Assembly (NCBI RefSeq): GCF_003285265.1
Contig: NZ_CP030239.1
Coordinates: forward strand, 868,001 to 932,000
Source of the DNA: Paracoccus mutanolyticus
GTDB lineage: Bacteria > Pseudomonadota > Alphaproteobacteria > Rhodobacterales > Rhodobacteraceae
DNA: 64,000 nt
Reading direction: 5' to 3'
Every line of letters begins with the position of its first letter. Position 1 is the stretch's first letter. Positions 28,655 through 39,096 of this stretch are shown in pieces. The notes beneath the pieces were generated by a model. The model was not told where the DNA came from, searched no databases, and was given only the letters and a program-made list of their open reading frames with translations. Position numbers and translations under genes: made by a program.

Positions 28655-29520
28655 TCCTGGCCGCAGCGGTGGCGGGGCTGGTGGTGGTGCTGCTGGCACT
28701 GAACACGGCGCGGAACGCGGCCGGCTGGCAGCCCATCGCCCATACGCCCGAGGAACGCGACACCCTGCTGCGGCCGGCCTGGCGCCTGCTGCGCCCGCCG
28801 GGACCCGGCCCCCACAAGGCGGCGATCCTGCTGTCGGGCTGCGACGGGGTGCATGACAACATGGACTGGTGGGCCGGGGTCATGCTGGCCCAGGGCCGCG
28901 CCGCGCTGATCCTGGACAGCCACGCGCCGCGCGGCCTGACCCTGGCGCAGTCCTGGCGCGCGGTCTGCGCGGGCCAGGTCCTGCCCGGGGCGGAACGGGC
29001 GGGCGACATCGCCGCGGCGCTGACCGCCCTGCGCGGGATGGCGGGGATCGACGCCTCGGATGTGGCGCTGCTTGGCGCCTCGCACGGCAGCTGGTCGGTG
29101 ATGGAGCTGATGGCCGACCTGGGCGACGGCGCGGTGCCGCCCGGCCTGACCGCCTGGCCCGCCCCGCCCGAAAGCCTGGCCGCGCAGGTCGGGCCGGTGC
29201 TGCTGCTTTACCCCTATTGCGGGGTGCTCAGCGGCGCCGGTCGCGCGGCCTGGCCGGGTCACGTCCAGGGATTGATGATCCTGGCGCAGAACGACAGCAT
29301 CACCGACCCCGGCGCCTGCCGCAAGATGGCCGCGACGCTGACGGCCAAGGGCACGCGGCTGCAGGTCGAAACCCTTGCCGGCACCGACCACGGCTTTGAC
29401 CAGCGCGAACGCTCGGCCCTGTCGGCGCTGCAGTTCGACGAACCCGCCCGGGACCGCGCCACGGACCTGGCGCAGGACTTCCTGCAAGGTTTTGCATCCC
29501 CCCGCCAGACCGGGCTATGA
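28639..29520 (+). CDS. Dienelactone-hydrolase-like alpha/beta hydrolase
   Basis: 293 aa, start ATG 28639 within the end of the preceding gene. An N-terminal membrane/signal segment ([17 protein letters not shown]) indicates a periplasmic or anchored enzyme. The nucleophile elbow is GASHGSWS (about residue 150), an acid is in QNDSITDP and the His in GTDHGFDQ, giving a full catalytic triad of the dienelactone hydrolase type. [19 protein letters not shown] is a conserved-looking N-terminal stretch. Substrate not predictable. fmt follows 28 nt later on the same strand. Confidence 0.82.
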   Translation: MRQRLILAAAVAGLVVVLLALNTARNAAGWQPIAHTPEERDTLLRPAWRLLRPPGPGPHKAAILLSGCDGVHDNMDWWAGVMLAQGRAALILDSHAPRGLTLAQSWRAVCAGQVLPGAERAGDIAAALTALRGMAGIDASDVALLGASHGSWSVMELMADLGDGAVPPGLTAWPAPPESLAAQVGPVLLLYPYCGVLSGAGRAAWPGHVQGLMILAQNDSITDPGACRKMAATLTAKGTRLQVETLAGTDHGFDQRERSALSALQFDEPARDRATDLAQDFLQGFASPRQTGL

Positions 29521-29548
29521 CGGGGCCGCATTCAGGGAAAGGCAAGCC

Positions 29549-30442
29549 ATGCGCGTGATCTTCATGGGAACTCCGGATTTCTCGGTCCCGGCGCTGCGGG
29601 CCATCGCCGCGCGCCACGACGTGGCGGCGGTCTATTCCCAACCGCCCCGCGCGGCGGGACGCGGACAAAAGCCGCGCCCCTCGCCCGTCCATCGCGCGGC
29701 GGAAACGCTCGGCATTCCGGTCCGCACCCCCGAGCGGCTGAAATCCCCCGAAGAACAGGCCGCCTTCGCCGCCCTCGACGCCGATGTGGCGGTAGTGGTG
29801 GCCTATGGGCTGATCCTGCCGCAGCCGGTGCTGGACGCGCCACGCCTGGGGTGCCTCAACATCCACGCCTCGCTTCTGCCGCGCTGGCGGGGGGCGGCGC
29901 CCATCCATCGCGCGATCATGGCGGGGGATGCGGAAACCGGGGTCGCCATCATGCAGATGCAGGCGGGGCTGGATACCGGCCCGGTCCTGGCCGAAGCGCG
30001 CACCCCCATCGGGCCCGAGGATACCACCGCCGACCTGCACGACCGCCTGGCCGAGATGGGCGCGGCCCTGATCGGGGATGTTCTGGATCGCCTGCCCCTG
30101 CCCGCCGCGCCCCAGCCCTCCGAGGGGGTGACCTATGCCCAGAAGATCGACAAGGCCGAGGCCCGGATCGACTGGGCCCTGCCCGCGCCGCAGGTCGACC
30201 GCCAGATCCGCGGCCTGTCCCCCTTTCCCGGCGCCTGGTGCATGCTGGGCGGCGAACGGATCAAGCTGCTGCGCTCGCGCCTGGCGGCCGGGGCCGGCGC
30301 GCCGGGGACGGTGCTCCAGGGCTTCACCATCGCCTGCGGGACCGGCGCCGTCGAGGTGCTGGAAGCGCAGCGCGAAGGCAAGCGCCCGATGCCCGCGGCC
30401 GAGGTCCTGCGCGGCCTGACCTTGCCCGACCGCCTGGACTGA
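29549..30442 (+). CDS. fmt: Methionyl-tRNA formyltransferase
   Basis: Formylates initiator Met-tRNA. 297 aa. Start [19 protein letters not shown], the formyl-tetrahydrofolate site with catalytic Asn-His in [20 protein letters not shown], and [13 protein letters not shown] are all normal. The C-terminal tRNA-binding domain includes [14 protein letters not shown]. It shares the neighbourhood with the deformylases, as is usual, but here two alpha/beta hydrolase genes lie between. Intact. Confidence 0.95.
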   Translation: MRVIFMGTPDFSVPALRAIAARHDVAAVYSQPPRAAGRGQKPRPSPVHRAAETLGIPVRTPERLKSPEEQAAFAALDADVAVVVAYGLILPQPVLDAPRLGCLNIHASLLPRWRGAAPIHRAIMAGDAETGVAIMQMQAGLDTGPVLAEARTPIGPEDTTADLHDRLAEMGAALIGDVLDRLPLPAAPQPSEGVTYAQKIDKAEARIDWALPAPQVDRQIRGLSPFPGAWCMLGGERIKLLRSRLAAGAGAPGTVLQGFTIACGTGAVEVLEAQREGKRPMPAAEVLRGLTLPDRLD

Positions 30443-30461
30443 CAGGCCGCCGCCCCGCGTT

Positions 30462-30500
30462 CGGCAAGGCCGCAATGGGTATCTGGAAAACAGAGACGAG
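30462..30500 (+). repeat. Modular intergenic element, copy G1
   Basis: Mini-hairpin CGGC / AAG / GCCG (30462-30472), then GGGTATCTGGAAAACAG continuing AGACGAG (30477-30500). It begins 19 nt after the fmt stop, in sense, and faces copy G2. Confidence 0.72.
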
Positions 30501-30512
30501 CCACGCCACGCC

Positions 30513-30560
30513 CCGTTTTCACCGTTTTTCAAATACCCATGCCAAGGCTGCAACCCTCGG
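30513..30560 (-). repeat. Modular intergenic element, copy G2
   Basis: Minus-strand copy: short GCC/GGC hairpin (30541-30548), then CATGGGTATTTGAAAAACGG continuing TGAAAACGG (30513-30540). It lies 16 nt after the hrpB stop, in sense. With G1 it forms an inverted pair between the convergent fmt and hrpB genes. Confidence 0.7.
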
Positions 30561-30575
30561 CGCGGGCCGGTCCGG

Positions 30576-32992
30576 TCACGTCCCGCGCGGCTTGGCGCGG
30601 GTGGTCGGGTCGGCCTCCAGCGGGTTTTCCGGCCAGGGATGACGCGGATAGCGCCCGCGCATGTCCTTGCGGACCTCGGCATAGCCGCCCGTCCAGAAGC
30701 CGGGCAGGTCGGTGGTCACCGCGATGGGCTTGCCGCCGGGGGACAGCATCTGGATGCGCAGGGGCCGCCCGCCGACGGCCGGATGACGCGAGACGCCGAA
30801 CAGCTCCTGCAGCTTCAACTCGATCGAGGGGGTTTCGTGGTCATAGTCGATGGACACCTTGCGGCCCAGCGGCGTCACGAAATGGGCGGGCGCGGCCTGG
30901 TCCAGCCTACACTGGCCGTCCCAGCCGATGCGGGCCTTCAGCGCCTCGGTCAGGTCCAGCGCCCGCAGGTCGGCCAGCGTCCGCGCCCGGGTCAGCCAGG
31001 GCAGCAGCCAGTCGGGTTCGGCCAGCAGGCTGTCGTCATCGACCGGGCCAAGGTCCGGGACCAGCGCGATGCGCGCCCGCAGCCGCGCGGCCGAGGCGGT
31101 CCAGGCCAGACCGTTCGCCCGCAGCCCCTCGAGCGCCGCGCGGGCCAGCGCCTGGGGGTCGGGCGCATCCAGCGCCCGGTCCGCCAGCACCAGCGCGCCC
31201 AGCCGTTCCTGCCTGCGGGCGATCACCCGGTTTTCGCGGCGCGACCATTCGACGATCTCGGCCGCCTCGATGCGGTCGGCGTAAAGCGCGCGGATCTCGG
31301 CTTCGTGGATCGGGGCGGCCATGCGGATGCGCGCCTCGCGCGTGTCGCCGTCAAGGTCGGTCGCGACGATGAAGCGATGCGCGGCCAGTCCGTCGGCCTC
31401 GGGCAGGATCGCGCCCTTGCCGCCCGACAGGACATAGCGCGGCTGGTCGCCCTTGCGGCGCTGGCCGATGCGGTCGGGATAGGCCAGTGCTGCCATGGCC
31501 CCCGGCGACAGGTCCGTGCCATCGCCGGCCATCCGGCGCAGGCGGCGGGCCTCGCCCTGGATGCGGTGCAGGGCGGCGTCGTTCAGCGCCCACGGGTGGC
31601 GGTCGCGAAAGGCGGGCGCGTCGTGCAGCGCCCCCAAGCGCAGGGTCAAGTCGGCGGGCGCCCCCGGACCCAGCGGGTCGCGGTCGGCCATCAGCGCGGC
31701 CAGACGGCCGCGTCCGGCCCGCGACGGCCGCATCTGGGCCAGTCGCGGGTCAGCGGCAGCGCGGCCAGGCGGCGGCCGTGGCCCGTGATCCGCCCCGCGG
31801 CGTCGAGCGCGCCAAGGTCGTGCAGCAGCGCCCGCGCCTCGGCCAGCGCGGGGGCGGGCGGCGGCGTCAGGAAGGCCAGGTCCGACCCGTCCGAGCCCCA
31901 GATCGCCAGTTCCAGCGCCAGCCCCGCCAGATCGGCCACCGCGATTTCGGGGGGTACGAAGGCGGGAAGCGCGCCTTCCTCGGCCCGCGCCCACATCCGA
32001 TAGCAGATGCCCGGCGCGACACGTCCGGCGCGGCCCCGGCGCTGTTCGGCCTCGGCCCGGCTGACGCGTTCGGTGACCAGCCGGGACATGCCGCTGCCGG
32101 GATCGAAGCGCGCCCGCCGCGCCCGTCCGGCATCGACCACCACGGTCACGTCGGGAATGGTCAGCGAGGTTTCCGCGATCGCCGTCGCCAGCACCACCCG
32201 ACGCCCATCCGACGGCCGCAGCACCGCCTGCTGGGCCTTGAAATCCATCGCGCCGTAAAGGGCCGCGACCTCGATTCCCAGGTCCAGCATGGCCTGGACG
32301 CGCCGGATCTCGCCCTCTCCAGGCAGGAAGGCCAGGATGGTGCCGCCCAGGGTCCGCGTCGCCGCCTCGGCCTCGGCGATCAGCCGCGCCGCCTCGGGGA
32401 CCAGCCGGCTGCCGGCCGGCAGCGGGCGGTCCAGCCAGCGCGTCTCGACCGGAAAGGCGCGCCCCTCCGAGCGGATCACGGGCGCGCCGTCCAAAAGCGT
32501 TGCCACGGGCTCGGCGTCCAGCGTCGCCGACATGACGACCAGCGCCAGGTCCGGGCGCAATGCCGCCCGAGCCTCCCATGCCAGGGCCAGACCCAGGTCG
32601 GCGTTCAGGCTGCGTTCGTGGAATTCGTCGAAGATGACGCAGCCGATGCCATCGAGCGAGGGGTCCGATTGCAGCATCCGGGTCAGGATGCCCTCGGTCA
32701 CGACCTCGATCCGGCTGCCCGGAACGGATTCGCCCCGGATGCGATAGCCCACGCGGTCCCCCAGAGGCTCGCCCAGGGTCTGGGCCAGGCGGGCGGCGGC
32801 GGCGCGGGCGGCCAGGCGGCGCGGTTCCAGCATGACGATGCGGCCGGGGACGGCATCCAGCAGCGCCAGCGGCACGCGCGTCGTCTTGCCGGCGCCAGGG
32901 GGCGCCACCAGCACGGCGCGGCCATGCGCGGCCAGGGCGGCGGTCAGCTCGGGCAGGACGGCGTCGACGGGCAAGGCGGGGGGCGGTTGCAT
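30576..32992 (-). pseudogene. hrpB: ATP-dependent RNA helicase HrpB, one frameshift
   Basis: DEAH-box helicase of the HrpB family, about 800 aa when joined. The N-terminal two thirds (start 32992) hold Walker A APPGAGKTTRVPLALL, the DEFHER box, SATLDAEPV and motif VI QRRGRAGRVAPGICYR. Near 31735-31755 the frame changes. The C-terminal third then continues with the HrpB-specific parts LSPGAMAALAYPDRIGQRR, HFVTPLGRKVSIDYDHETPS and the tail PRHPWPENPLEADPT. Nothing else is abnormal, so one small indel, likely an error, splits the gene. A longer start at 33079 is less likely. Confidence 0.87.
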
Positions 32993-33106
32993 GGGCCCCT
33001 TATGGCAAAGCCCGTCAGCGGTGGAAAGCGCCAGGCCATTTGCGATCTTGCGCTCCTGTGGCAGTCTGACTAGAGACATGAAAGAGATTTTTTAGAAGTT
33101 TCTGCA

Positions 33107-34395
33107 TCAGAATCCAGCAGGACTGGCGCAAGACGGGACAGCTGTTCCATCGCCGCCTGTGGCCAGCGCTGATCGGAACCCGCTCGCCCACCGAGGGGCC
33201 GAAGGCGACGATATCCTGCGCGTCGACCGACGGCATTCGGGCGCCGTCAAGGCGCCGCTGTCGCGAAAGCGCCCGGCGCCCCGCAATGCGCCCTGAGGAA
33301 GACTACGACACGACAATGAAGGCCGATGACGGCTGGCCGGGCGCGTCCGCTGGAACCCCAGGATGGACCAGTGCCTGAGGGCGTGGTCGCCGCGCGGGGC
33401 GGTGCAGGCGACGACACCATCACCGGCGCCGGCCGGGGCATCGACATCGACGGCGGCGCGGGCGACGACCGGATCGGCTGGCCGGCGACGATGCCGGGGG
33501 CGGCGACAACGCGTTGCCGCCGTCGCGCGCGGCGGCGCGGGCGACGACGACATCGCCGTGACCGGCCGGGACGCGGTGGTCTGGGCGATGCGGGCGACGA
33601 CAGCTTGCCGCCTCGGGCGCCACTGCGCATCGACGGGGGCGTGGGCGCGGACATCATCGACGTGGCGGGGGTGGTGACAAGCTGCCAGTCGCGGTGGCGC
33701 CTGGGGCGGCGGGCGGCGCGTGACGCCGATGTGGCGGCGCGGCTTGCCGCGCGGGCGCGGGCTTCTCGGCAACGCCGCGACGAGACGCTGCGGCTGCGGG
33801 AACGGCGGCATCGACGGGGCGGGCGGCGACGACCGCCGACCCTGGATGAATCGGCGCCGGGATCGTCGACGCTGATCGGCGGGGCGGGCGACGACGCGAT
33901 CGAGGGCGCGGGCCAGGCCAACCCCGGCCAACGCACGGGCACGCAGACCTGGTCGGGCGCAGCGACGACCGGCTGGACGGCGGCACGGGCGACGACCTGA
34001 TCCTGTTCGACGGCGCCGATACGTCACGGGCGACGCGGGCGCCGACTAGCTGACGGCTATGTCGATGCCGGCCATGTCCGCCGGCTGGAGGCATTGCGCC
34101 GCGCCGCAATCGTCGAGCGGATCGACGCCGACCAATGGCGCATCCCCGATGATCTGGTCAGCCGGGCCGGGGCCACGCTGATCCGCGTCCAGGGCAGCGA
34201 TGTCGTGCGGCTGGAGGGCGCGACCGGCCTGTCGGTCGGCTTCGAGATCGGCGACACCTATTCCAGCGATACGCCCCAGTATGTCGATGCCCGGGCAACC
34301 GGTCGACCGCCGCGCTGGACGGATTGTGACGGCGACGATCGACAGCGAACCTACACATCCGACCGGGCGCTGCCTATCTTGACCCCGTGCAAGTG
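33107..34395 (+). pseudogene. Wrecked RTX-type (haemolysin-like calcium-binding repeat) protein gene
   Basis: No frame is open for long, yet glycine/aspartate nonapeptides appear in changing frames. Examples are HRGAEGDDILRVD (near 33200), GGAGDDTITGAG and DGGAGDDRIG (33390-33475), DGGVGADIIDVAGV (near 33635), LIGGAGDDAIEGAG (near 33875) and DGGTGDDLILFDGADT (near 33980). The C-terminal part (34094-34260) gives RIDADQWRIPDDL and VRLEGATGLS, which resembles the end of Rhodobacteraceae RTX proteins. At least six indels would be needed to restore it. The lesion density is higher than elsewhere, so real decay is possible. Product would be a secreted calcium-binding protein. Confidence 0.55.
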
Positions 34396-34406
34396 CAGGA
34401 GACGGA

Positions 34407-35770
34407 ATGGGTATCGCCGACGATCTGATGCAGGGCCTGGGGATTTCCGACCCGGTCATCCGGCTGGGCGTGACGGGCCTGTCGCGGGCGGGCAAGACCG
34501 TCTTCATCACGGCCCTGGTGGCGAACCTGCTGGACCGGGGGCGGATGGCCGGGCTGCGGGCCGCGGCGGACGGCAGCCTAAAGGCCGCCTGGCTGCAACC
34601 CCAGCCCGACGACACCGTGCCGCGGTTCGACTATGAACGCCATCTGGCGGCGATGACCGGCCCCGACCCGCACTGGCCCGAGGGCACGCGCCACGTCAGC
34701 CAGCTGCGCCTGTCGCTGCGGGTCCAGCCGCGCGGCCTGATCGCGGGTCTGCGCGGCGCGCAGGTGCTGCATCTGGATATCGTGGACTATCCCGGCGAAT
34801 GGCTGCTGGACCTGCGGCTGATGGACCGCGACTTTGCCGGCTGGTCGACCGAGGTGCTGGGCCGGATGACGGGCCGCCCGGGCGCCCAGGGCTTTGCCGA
34901 TGCGCTGGCGGCCACCCCCCGCGACCGGTTCGACGACAGCGCGGCGCAAGGACTGGCCGCGGCCTATACCGAGCACCTGCACCAGGCGCGCACGGCGGGC
35001 TGGTCGGACTGCACCCCCGGCCGCTTCCTGATGCCGGCGAGCTTGAGGGATGCCGGCGCTACCTTCACGCCCTTGCCGGACGACTGGCGGGGCTCGGCGC
35101 TGTGGCGCGAATTCGAGCGGCGCTTCGGCGCCTACAAGTCGCGCGTGGTGCGGCCCTTCTTTCGCGACCATTTCGCCCGCATCGACCGGCAGGTGGTGCT
35201 GATGGACGTGCTGGGCGCGATCCACGCCGGCCCCCAGGCGGTCGAGGACATGCGCCGCGCCATGGCCGACATCCTGTCGGCCTTTCGTCCGGGCCGGGCG
35301 GGCTGGCTGTCGCAGTTGCTGGGTGCGCGGCGGGTGGAACGGATCCTGTTCGCCGCTACCAAGGCCGACCACCTGCACCACATCCAGCACCCCCGGCTGA
35401 CCGCGATCACCGGCGCCATGCTGCGCGAGGCCCGCGACCGGGCGGATTTCTCGGGCGCACGGACCGAGGCCATGTCCATCGCCTCGCTGCGCACCACGAC
35501 CGAGGAGATGATCCGGAGGACGGCGAGGACCTGCCCGCCGTGCGCGGCACGCTGATGGACGGCCGGCGGGCGGCGTTCTATCCGGGCGAACTGCCCGCCA
35601 ATCCGGCCGAACTGCTGATGCCGGCGGCCCAGGGCGCGACGCATTGGCTGGACGGCGATTATGCGATCATGGATTTCGCCCCGGCGCCGAACACGCTGCG
35701 CCCCGGCGACGGGCCGCCGCACATCCGATTGGACCGGGCGGCGGAATTCCTGATCGGCGACCAGATATGA
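34407..35770 (+). pseudogene. YcjX-like P-loop NTPase (DUF463), one-base frameshift near the 3' end
   Basis: GTPase-like protein of the YcjX family, paired with a YcjF-like membrane protein. The first 370 residues are in one frame: Walker A GLSRAGKTVFITALVAN, LDIVDYPGEWLLDLRL, and ATKADHLHHIQHPRL. At about 35513 the frame is lost. The DNA reads ATCCGGAGGAC where ATCCGGGAGGAC would restore EEMIR-EDGEDLPAVRGTLM, one G missing. The last 85 residues (PGELPANPAEL, RPGDGPPHIRLDRAAEFLIG) then run to 35770. An assembly error is likely. The partner gene starts 12 nt later. Confidence 0.86.
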
Positions 35771-35782
35771 GAGGGCATCGGC

Positions 35783-36889
35783 ATGGCTGAGAACGAAAAG
35801 CGGCGCGGCCCCCTGCTGGTCGAACTGGACCGGACCGCGCCCACCGAACGGCCGGTCATGATCGAGACGCCGCCCGGATCGGACGACCGCGACCGCCGCG
35901 CGCCCCGGACCCCGGGGCCGGACGACGCGCCCTCGCCCGCCGATGCGGCGCCGATCGACGATGGAGGCGCGCCGGGCGCGCCATCGCCCCGCGCGATGCG
36001 GCTGGCGGCGCGGGTGCTGGGCTCCGGACCGTCGCGGCTGACGCGGTTCTTCATCAACACCGGCGTGGCGCTCTTCACCTTCCTTCTGTCGGTGGCGGCG
36101 CTGAACTATCTGACGGACCTGCTGCGCACCTATCCGCTGCTGGGCTGGATCGGCATCGGGCTGATGGCGCTGTTCTGCGCCGCGGCCCTGGGCATGGCCT
36201 GGCGCGAATACCGGGCCTGGGCGCGGTTCGCCGCCATCGACGGGATCAGCCGGCAGGCGGGGGCGGCGCTGGCCTCGGGCGACGTGGCGGCGGCGCAGAC
36301 GGTCGTTGCGCGGCTCGAGGGACTATACCACAACCGCCCCGAGCTGGAATGGGGCATCGGCCGCGTGGCCGAACGGCGGGCCGAGGCCTATGATGCGCAA
36401 AGCCTGATCGCGCTGGCCGAGGCCGAGCTGCTGGCGCCCCTGGACCAGCAGGCGCGGCGCGAGATCGAGGCCGCCGCCCGCACCGTCGCCGCCGCGACCG
36501 CGCTGATCCCCCTGGCGCTGGCCGACGTGATCGCCGCGCTGGCCGCGAATCTGCGCATGATCCGCCGCATGGCCGAGATCTATGGCGGCCGCGCCGGCGC
36601 CGTGGGCGGCTGGCGGCTGGCGCGCACGGTCATGGCGCATCTGGTCGCGACCGGTGCGGTAGCGGCGGGCGACGACCTGATCCACACGGTCGCGGGCGGC
36701 GGCATCCTGGCCCGCGTCTCGAAGCGGTTCGGCGAAGGGGTGGTGAACGGCGCCCTGACCGCCCGCGTGGGCATCGCCGCGATGGAGGTCTGCCGCCCCC
36801 TGCCCTTCGTCCAGCAGCCCCGGCCTTCGGTCGGGAACCTGATCGCGCGCGGCCTGAAGGGGCTGTTCGGCGAGGACGAGGCGAAGTAG
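35783..36889 (+). CDS. YcjF family membrane protein (DUF697)
   Basis: 368 aa. A Pro/Asp-rich cytoplasmic N-terminus (about 85 residues) precedes two membrane segments (FFINTGVALFTFLLSVAALNY and LLGWIGIGLMALFCAAALGMAW). The C-terminal DUF697-like domain has LIPLALADVIAALAANLRMI and MEVCRPLPFVQQPRPSVG. Gene pairs ycjX-ycjF are conserved in proteobacteria and respond to envelope or heat stress in some; exact role unknown. Intact, followed by repeat copy H. Confidence 0.88.
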   Translation: MAENEKRRGPLLVELDRTAPTERPVMIETPPGSDDRDRRAPRTPGPDDAPSPADAAPIDDGGAPGAPSPRAMRLAARVLGSGPSRLTRFFINTGVALFTFLLSVAALNYLTDLLRTYPLLGWIGIGLMALFCAAALGMAWREYRAWARFAAIDGISRQAGAALASGDVAAAQTVVARLEGLYHNRPELEWGIGRVAERRAEAYDAQSLIALAEAELLAPLDQQARREIEAAARTVAAATALIPLALADVIAALAANLRMIRRMAEIYGGRAGAVGGWRLARTVMAHLVATGAVAAGDDLIHTVAGGGILARVSKRFGEGVVNGALTARVGIAAMEVCRPLPFVQQPRPSVGNLIARGLKGLFGEDEAK

Positions 36890-36934
36890 CCGCCCCTGGC
36901 GGGCCTTTGCATGGGTATTTGGAAAACGGTGAAG
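36890..36934 (+). repeat. Modular intergenic element, copy H
   Basis: GCCC/GGGC-type hairpin (about 36891-36905), then the box CATGGGTATTTGGAAAACGG continuing TGAAG (36910-36934). It directly follows the stop of the YcjF-like gene, in sense, and precedes pbpC. This copy is closest to the consensus box. Confidence 0.7.
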
Positions 36935-36980
36935 GGCAAGGGCATTTCCCCTGCCCCGGCGCTTGCACTAGGCTGGCGCC

Positions 36981-39051
36981 ATGAAAGCGCGCCGCCTTGC
37001 CCTGATGCTGATGCTGGCCGTCCTGATCCTGGGGGTCGGGGCCGGGTTGCGCGACCGTCTGGACGACTGGGTCGCGGCGACGACGCTGCCGCGGCTGGAC
37101 GTGCCGGTCGGCACCGAGGTTCTGGCCCGGGACGGCAGCCTGCTGCGGTCGTTCCAGGTCGCAGACGGGCGCTGGCGGCTGGACCCGGGCCCGGTCGATC
37201 CGCTGTTCCTGGACATGCTGCTGCTGTGGGAGGACCGCCGCTTTGACCGCCATTCCGGCGTCGATGCGCGCGCCCTGCTGCGCGCGGGCGGGCAGGCGCT
37301 GCGGCACGGGCGCGTGGTCTCGGGCGGGTCGACGCTGACCATGCAGGTCGCGCGGCTGCTGGAGGAGGGGACCACGGGCGCCTGGGCCGGCAAGCTGCGC
37401 CAGATGCGGCTGGCGCTGGCGCTGGAGCGGCGGCTGGACAAGCGGCAGGTGCTGGGGCTTTACCTGCGCCTTGCCCCCTACGGCGCCAATGTCGAGGGCA
37501 TCCGCGCCGCCAGCCTGCAATGGTTCGGCAAGGAGCCGCGCCGCCTGTCGCCCGCGCAGGCCGCGCTGCTGGTGGCGCTGCCGCAATCGCCCGAGACGCG
37601 CCGGCCCGACCGCTTTCCCGCCGCCGCCAGGGCGGCGCGCGACCGGGTGCTGGCGCGAGCGGCCTCGGCGGGACTGATCTCCTCGGCCGACGCGCGGGCC
37701 GCCATGGCCGAGCCGGTGCCCCGGGCGCGCTGCGCCTATCCGGCGCTGGCGCCCCTGCTGGCCGCGCGGCTGCTGCGCGAGCATCCCGGCGCGACCCGGA
37801 TCGAGACGACCATCGACCCCCGCCTGCAGCGCCGGGCCGAGGCGCTGGCCTCGCGCGCCGTGCGGGGTGCGGGACGGGGGCTGTCGGCGGCGGTCGTGCT
37901 GGCCGATCATCGCAGCGGCGCGATCCTGGCCGAGGTCGGCGCGGCGGACTGGACCGACGGCGCCTCGGCCGGGTTCGTGGACATGGCGCGGGCCTGGCGC
38001 AGCCCGGGATCGACGCTGAAGCCCTTTGTCTACGGCCTGGCCTTCGACGATGGCCTCGCCCATCCCGAGACCCTGATCGAGGACCGGCCGACCGCCTTTG
38101 GCCGCTGGCAGCCGCAGAACTTCGACCACCACTTCCGCGGCACCGTCAGCCTGAGGAATGCGCTGGTCTGGTCGCTGAACATCCCTGTCGTCAAGCTGGC
38201 CGAGGCGCTTGGGCCGAACCGCGTGGCCCAGGCGCTGGACCGGGGCGGGATCGCGCTGCGCCTGCCGCAGGACCGCCCCGGCCTGGCGCTGGTGCTGGGC
38301 GGCGGCGGCGTCACGCTGGAGGGGCTGGCGCAGGGCTATGCCGCGCTGGCCGGGGCGGGCACAGCATCGCCCTGTCGCCCCTGCCCGGCGCGGCCAAGGC
38401 GCTGCCGCAGGCCATGTTCGGGCCGGGCGCGGCCTGGCAGGTGGGCGACATCCTGGCCCGGAACCCGGCGCCGCAGGGCGCACGCGGGCGGGTCTTGGCC
38501 TACAAGACCGGCACATCCTACGGGCATCGCGACGCGCTGGCGGTGGGCTTCGACGGGGCGCATGTCGGCGCGGTCTGGCTGGGGCGGCCGGACGGGACGC
38601 CGGTGCCGGGGGCCTTCGGCGGCGATCTGGCCGCGCCGGTGCTGTCGACCTGTTCGACGCGCTGTCGCCCGTCGCCCAGCCGCCGCCGCCCGCCCATGTG
38701 CTGACCCTGCCCAACAGCGCCCTGCCTCTGCCCCTGCGCCGCTTCGCCCCTGCGGGAGAGGCCAGCGCCGCGCAATCGGGCCCGCCTGCGCCCGACGCGC
38801 TGCGGCTGACCTTTCCGCCCGACGGCTCGGAGCTGGAGGCCGAGGGCCCCATCCTGGCGCGGGCGCGGGGCGGGCGGGCGCCCTGGACCTTCCTGCTGAA
38901 CGGAGCGCCCCTGGCCATCGGCCTTGCCCGCCCCGAGGCGCGCCTACCCCATCCCGGCCCCGGCTTTGCCCGATTGACGGTCATCGACGGCGCCGGGGCA
39001 TCCGATACTGCGGCAATCCGGTTGCACATGCCGGAAATCCCAGCGAATTGA
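36981..39051 (+). pseudogene. pbpC: Penicillin-binding protein 1C, two frameshifts
   Basis: Bifunctional glycosyltransferase/transpeptidase. The first frame (36981 to about 38360) has the signal anchor, the glycosyltransferase motifs LWEDRRFDRHSGVD and GGSTLTMQVARLL, and the transpeptidase SxxK in RSPGSTLKPFVYGLAFDDG. A second frame carries AWQVGDILARNP and the KTG motif YKTGTSYGHRDALAVGFDG. The third, from about 38640, holds the C-terminal BiPBP domain (FDALSPVAQPPPP to MPEIPAN). The domain order and residues are complete; only two indels (near 38360 and 38640) break it. Sequence errors are likely. Confidence 0.86.
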
Positions 39052-39096
39052 CTCCAGGGGGCTTTTCAGCACCGGGGATTGCGACATATTCCAGCC

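Noticed and set aside
34060..34340. Possible relaxase (DUF3363) remnant, from LRRAAIVERIDADQWRIPDD
   Set aside because: The following VRLEGATGLS stretch and the contiguous GGxGxD repeats fit the end of an RTX-type protein better; no other mobilisation gene is near. The alternative is not excluded.
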